From Leclercia adecarboxylata (lineage in GTDB: Bacteria > Pseudomonadota > Gammaproteobacteria > Enterobacterales > Enterobacteriaceae), in contig NZ_CP035382.1 in the NCBI RefSeq assembly GCF_006874705.1, positions 4,154,001 through 4,218,000 of the forward strand: a stretch of DNA of 64,000 nucleotides, read 5' to 3'. Made by a program: the position numbers and the translations under genes. The notes under the pieces were generated by a model. The model ran no database searches, was not told the origin of the DNA, and saw only the letters and a list, made by a program, of their open reading frames with translations. This document shows positions 62,567 to 64,000 of the stretch, in pieces. Each line of letters starts with the position of its first letter. Position 1 is the first letter of the stretch.

Positions 62567-63985
62567 CTATTTTTGCGCGTTTAACATTCCGCTAATTATC
62601 TGCGCTAACTGGATCACCGCCTGCTCCTCCCGCTCTCCCCAGGCCCAGGAAGTATTGAAGCGGAAAAACGGCGTCCAGGTGTCAGAGGTGGAGAACATTT
62701 TGCCCGGCGCAATGCTGATGTGGTGCTCCAGCGCCCGGGCGCTAAGCTCCCCGGCATCGAGCGGCGCGGGTAGCTCCAGCCACAAAAAATAGCCGCTGTC
62801 GCTGTGATGGATTTTCACTTCAGCCGGCAGATGGCGCAGCAGTGCCTGCCACGCCTGCTGTTTACGCTCGGCCAGCGTGCGGCGCAAGCGCCTGAGATGG
62901 GCGTCGTAGCGTTTGGTGGCGAGATAATCCACCAGCGCCAGCTGCATCGGTGAGCTGGTGGACAAAGTGCTCATAAGCTGTAGCTGCTGAATACGGCGGG
63001 CATGTTTCCCGGCCGCCACCCAGCCAATACGGAACCCGGCGACCAGACATTTGGAGAAAGATGAGCAATGCAGCGTCATGTCGCTGCGGTCCCAGGCTTT
63101 GGCCGGGAGCGGCTTTTCGCGGCCGTAATAGAGTTCGCTGTAGACGTCGTCCTCAATCAGCGTGACGTTATGTTCGGTGAGCAAGGCGATAAGCTGCGCT
63201 TTTTTGTCCGCGCTGAGGGTAAAGCCCAGCGGGTTCTGGCCGTTGGTCATCAGCCAGCAGGCTTTGACCGGATAGTCGTTCAGCGCCTGCGCCAGGGCGT
63301 TGAGATCGATCCCCTCGTGCACGTCGGTGGCCACCGACAGCGCCTTTAATTTCAGACGTTCAAGTGCCTGTAACGCCCCGTAGAAGCAGGGGTTTTCCAC
63401 AATCACCCAGTCGCCCGGTTCGGTGACCGCCTGCAGGCTGAGATTCAGCGCTTCGAGGGCACCGGCGGTAATAACAATTTCATCCGGGGAGATGTTCATC
63501 CCCTGCTGCGCGTAGCGTCGGGCGATGGCGTGACGCAGATCGACGTTGCCCGGCGGCAGGTTCTCGATCACGCTCATGGCGGTGGCGGTCTTGCTGACGT
63601 TCGCCAGGGAGCGGTTCAGCTGCTGTAACGGAAAGAGACGCGGATCGGGAAAGGCCGAGGCAAAGGGCACCACCGAGGGATCGCGGCTGGCCTGTAACAC
63701 GTCGAAGATATAAGTGTTGATATCCACCGCTTCGTCGCGCATCACCTGCGCGGGCGGCATCGGCTGCTGCCCGGTAGGACGGGCCGCGACGTAGTAGCCC
63801 GACTGTGGACGGGCCACAATGCGCCCCTGGCTCTCCAGCATCTGATACGCATGACCGACGGTCATAAAGCTCATTCCGCTGCTGGTGACCTGCTCACGCA
63901 GGGAGGGCAGCTTATCGCCGGGCTGCCAGACACCAAGCTCGATCTGCGAAATGATTTGCTGCGCCAGGCGCTGGTATTTTTTCAT
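62567..63985 (-). CDS. ydcR: MocR-type regulator YdcR (GntR helix-turn-helix plus aminotransferase domain)
   Basis: A 472-residue protein of the MocR group. Residues 1-75 form a GntR winged helix (LAQQIISQIELGVWQPGDKL, PSLREQVTSSGMSFMTVGHAY). Residues 100-470 form a fold-type I aminotransferase domain with the PLP-binding Lys in HCSSFSKCLVAGFRIGW, NPCFYGALQALERLKL and LIEDDVYSELYYG. The PLP domain acts as an effector sensor. It matches E. coli YdcR and lies next to ydcSTUV-patD, which it may control. The full gene fits in the window with GGAGAACC upstream of the ATG. Confidence 0.92.
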   Translation of the reverse strand: MKKYQRLAQQIISQIELGVWQPGDKLPSLREQVTSSGMSFMTVGHAYQMLESQGRIVARPQSGYYVAARPTGQQPMPPAQVMRDEAVDINTYIFDVLQASRDPSVVPFASAFPDPRLFPLQQLNRSLANVSKTATAMSVIENLPPGNVDLRHAIARRYAQQGMNISPDEIVITAGALEALNLSLQAVTEPGDWVIVENPCFYGALQALERLKLKALSVATDVHEGIDLNALAQALNDYPVKACWLMTNGQNPLGFTLSADKKAQLIALLTEHNVTLIEDDVYSELYYGREKPLPAKAWDRSDMTLHCSSFSKCLVAGFRIGWVAAGKHARRIQQLQLMSTLSTSSPMQLALVDYLATKRYDAHLRRLRRTLAERKQQAWQALLRHLPAEVKIHHSDSGYFLWLELPAPLDAGELSARALEHHISIAPGKMFSTSDTWTPFFRFNTSWAWGEREEQAVIQLAQIISGMLNAQK

Positions 63986-64000
63986 CGGGTTCTCCTTGCT

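Overview
The window is a stretch of chromosome from a member of the Enterobacteriaceae. Many genes are close relatives of Escherichia coli ydc, ync and ydd genes (nhoA, yddH, pptA, yncG, ansP, yncE, yncD, mcbR, curA, mnaT, ydcZ, ydcY, ortT, patD, ydcV, ydcU, ydcT, ydcS, ydcR), and the REP/BIME repeats are of the enterobacterial type. High G+C codon use and the accessory genes (srfABC, a tartrate operon, a sulfur-compound operon) fit Enterobacter, Lelliottia, Leclercia, Klebsiella or relatives better than E. coli. The genus cannot be fixed from the sequence alone. No rRNA, tRNA, CRISPR array, phage or insertion sequence was seen.

Region 1 (1-8.6 kb): the tail of an unidentified gene, nhoA, a three-gene Fe3+/phosphonate-type ABC importer with a possible Pho box, the flavin reductase yddH, a second EF-G gene coupled to a lipoprotein serine protease, and a Phd/RelE-type toxin-antitoxin pair. 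Region 2 (8.8-13.6 kb): a tartrate/glycerate operon (transporter, dehydrogenase, glycerate kinase) with a divergent LysR regulator. Region 3 (13.8-18 kb): an orphan lipoprotein, a TetR regulator with two operators facing an ABC membrane domain that lacks an ATPase, pptA and yncG.

Region 4 (18-25.5 kb): an eight-gene operon combining an amino-acid-type ABC importer with two binding proteins, an acetyltransferase, two flavin monooxygenases and an M20 deacetylase. This gene set matches the Bacillus ytmI and yxe operons, which take up S-modified cysteines, N-acetylate them, cleave them oxidatively and deacetylate the product. Region 5 (25.5-32.8 kb): a small P-loop kinase, an Aer-like aerotaxis receptor, a lone HNH nuclease, a MASE1 membrane protein without an output domain paired with a membrane-anchored permuted-papain-like protein, and a LysR regulator.

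Region 6 (33-46 kb): the conserved ansP to ydcY block, with a RidA-like/TetR pair, a second chemoreceptor with a flagellar sigma-28 promoter, a Fur box between yncE and yncD, a self-operator-like repeat pair between an XRE-cupin regulator and mnaT, and two added envelope-protein genes. Region 7 (46-55.5 kb): an insertion relative to E. coli, holding a DppA-like binding protein, the srfABC operon and an alpha/beta hydrolase flanked by two almost identical 95-bp REP cassettes. Region 8 (55.7-64 kb): ortT, a probable unannotated 25-residue small protein, two small DUF genes, and the putrescine-related ydcSTUV-patD operon with its neighbour ydcR.
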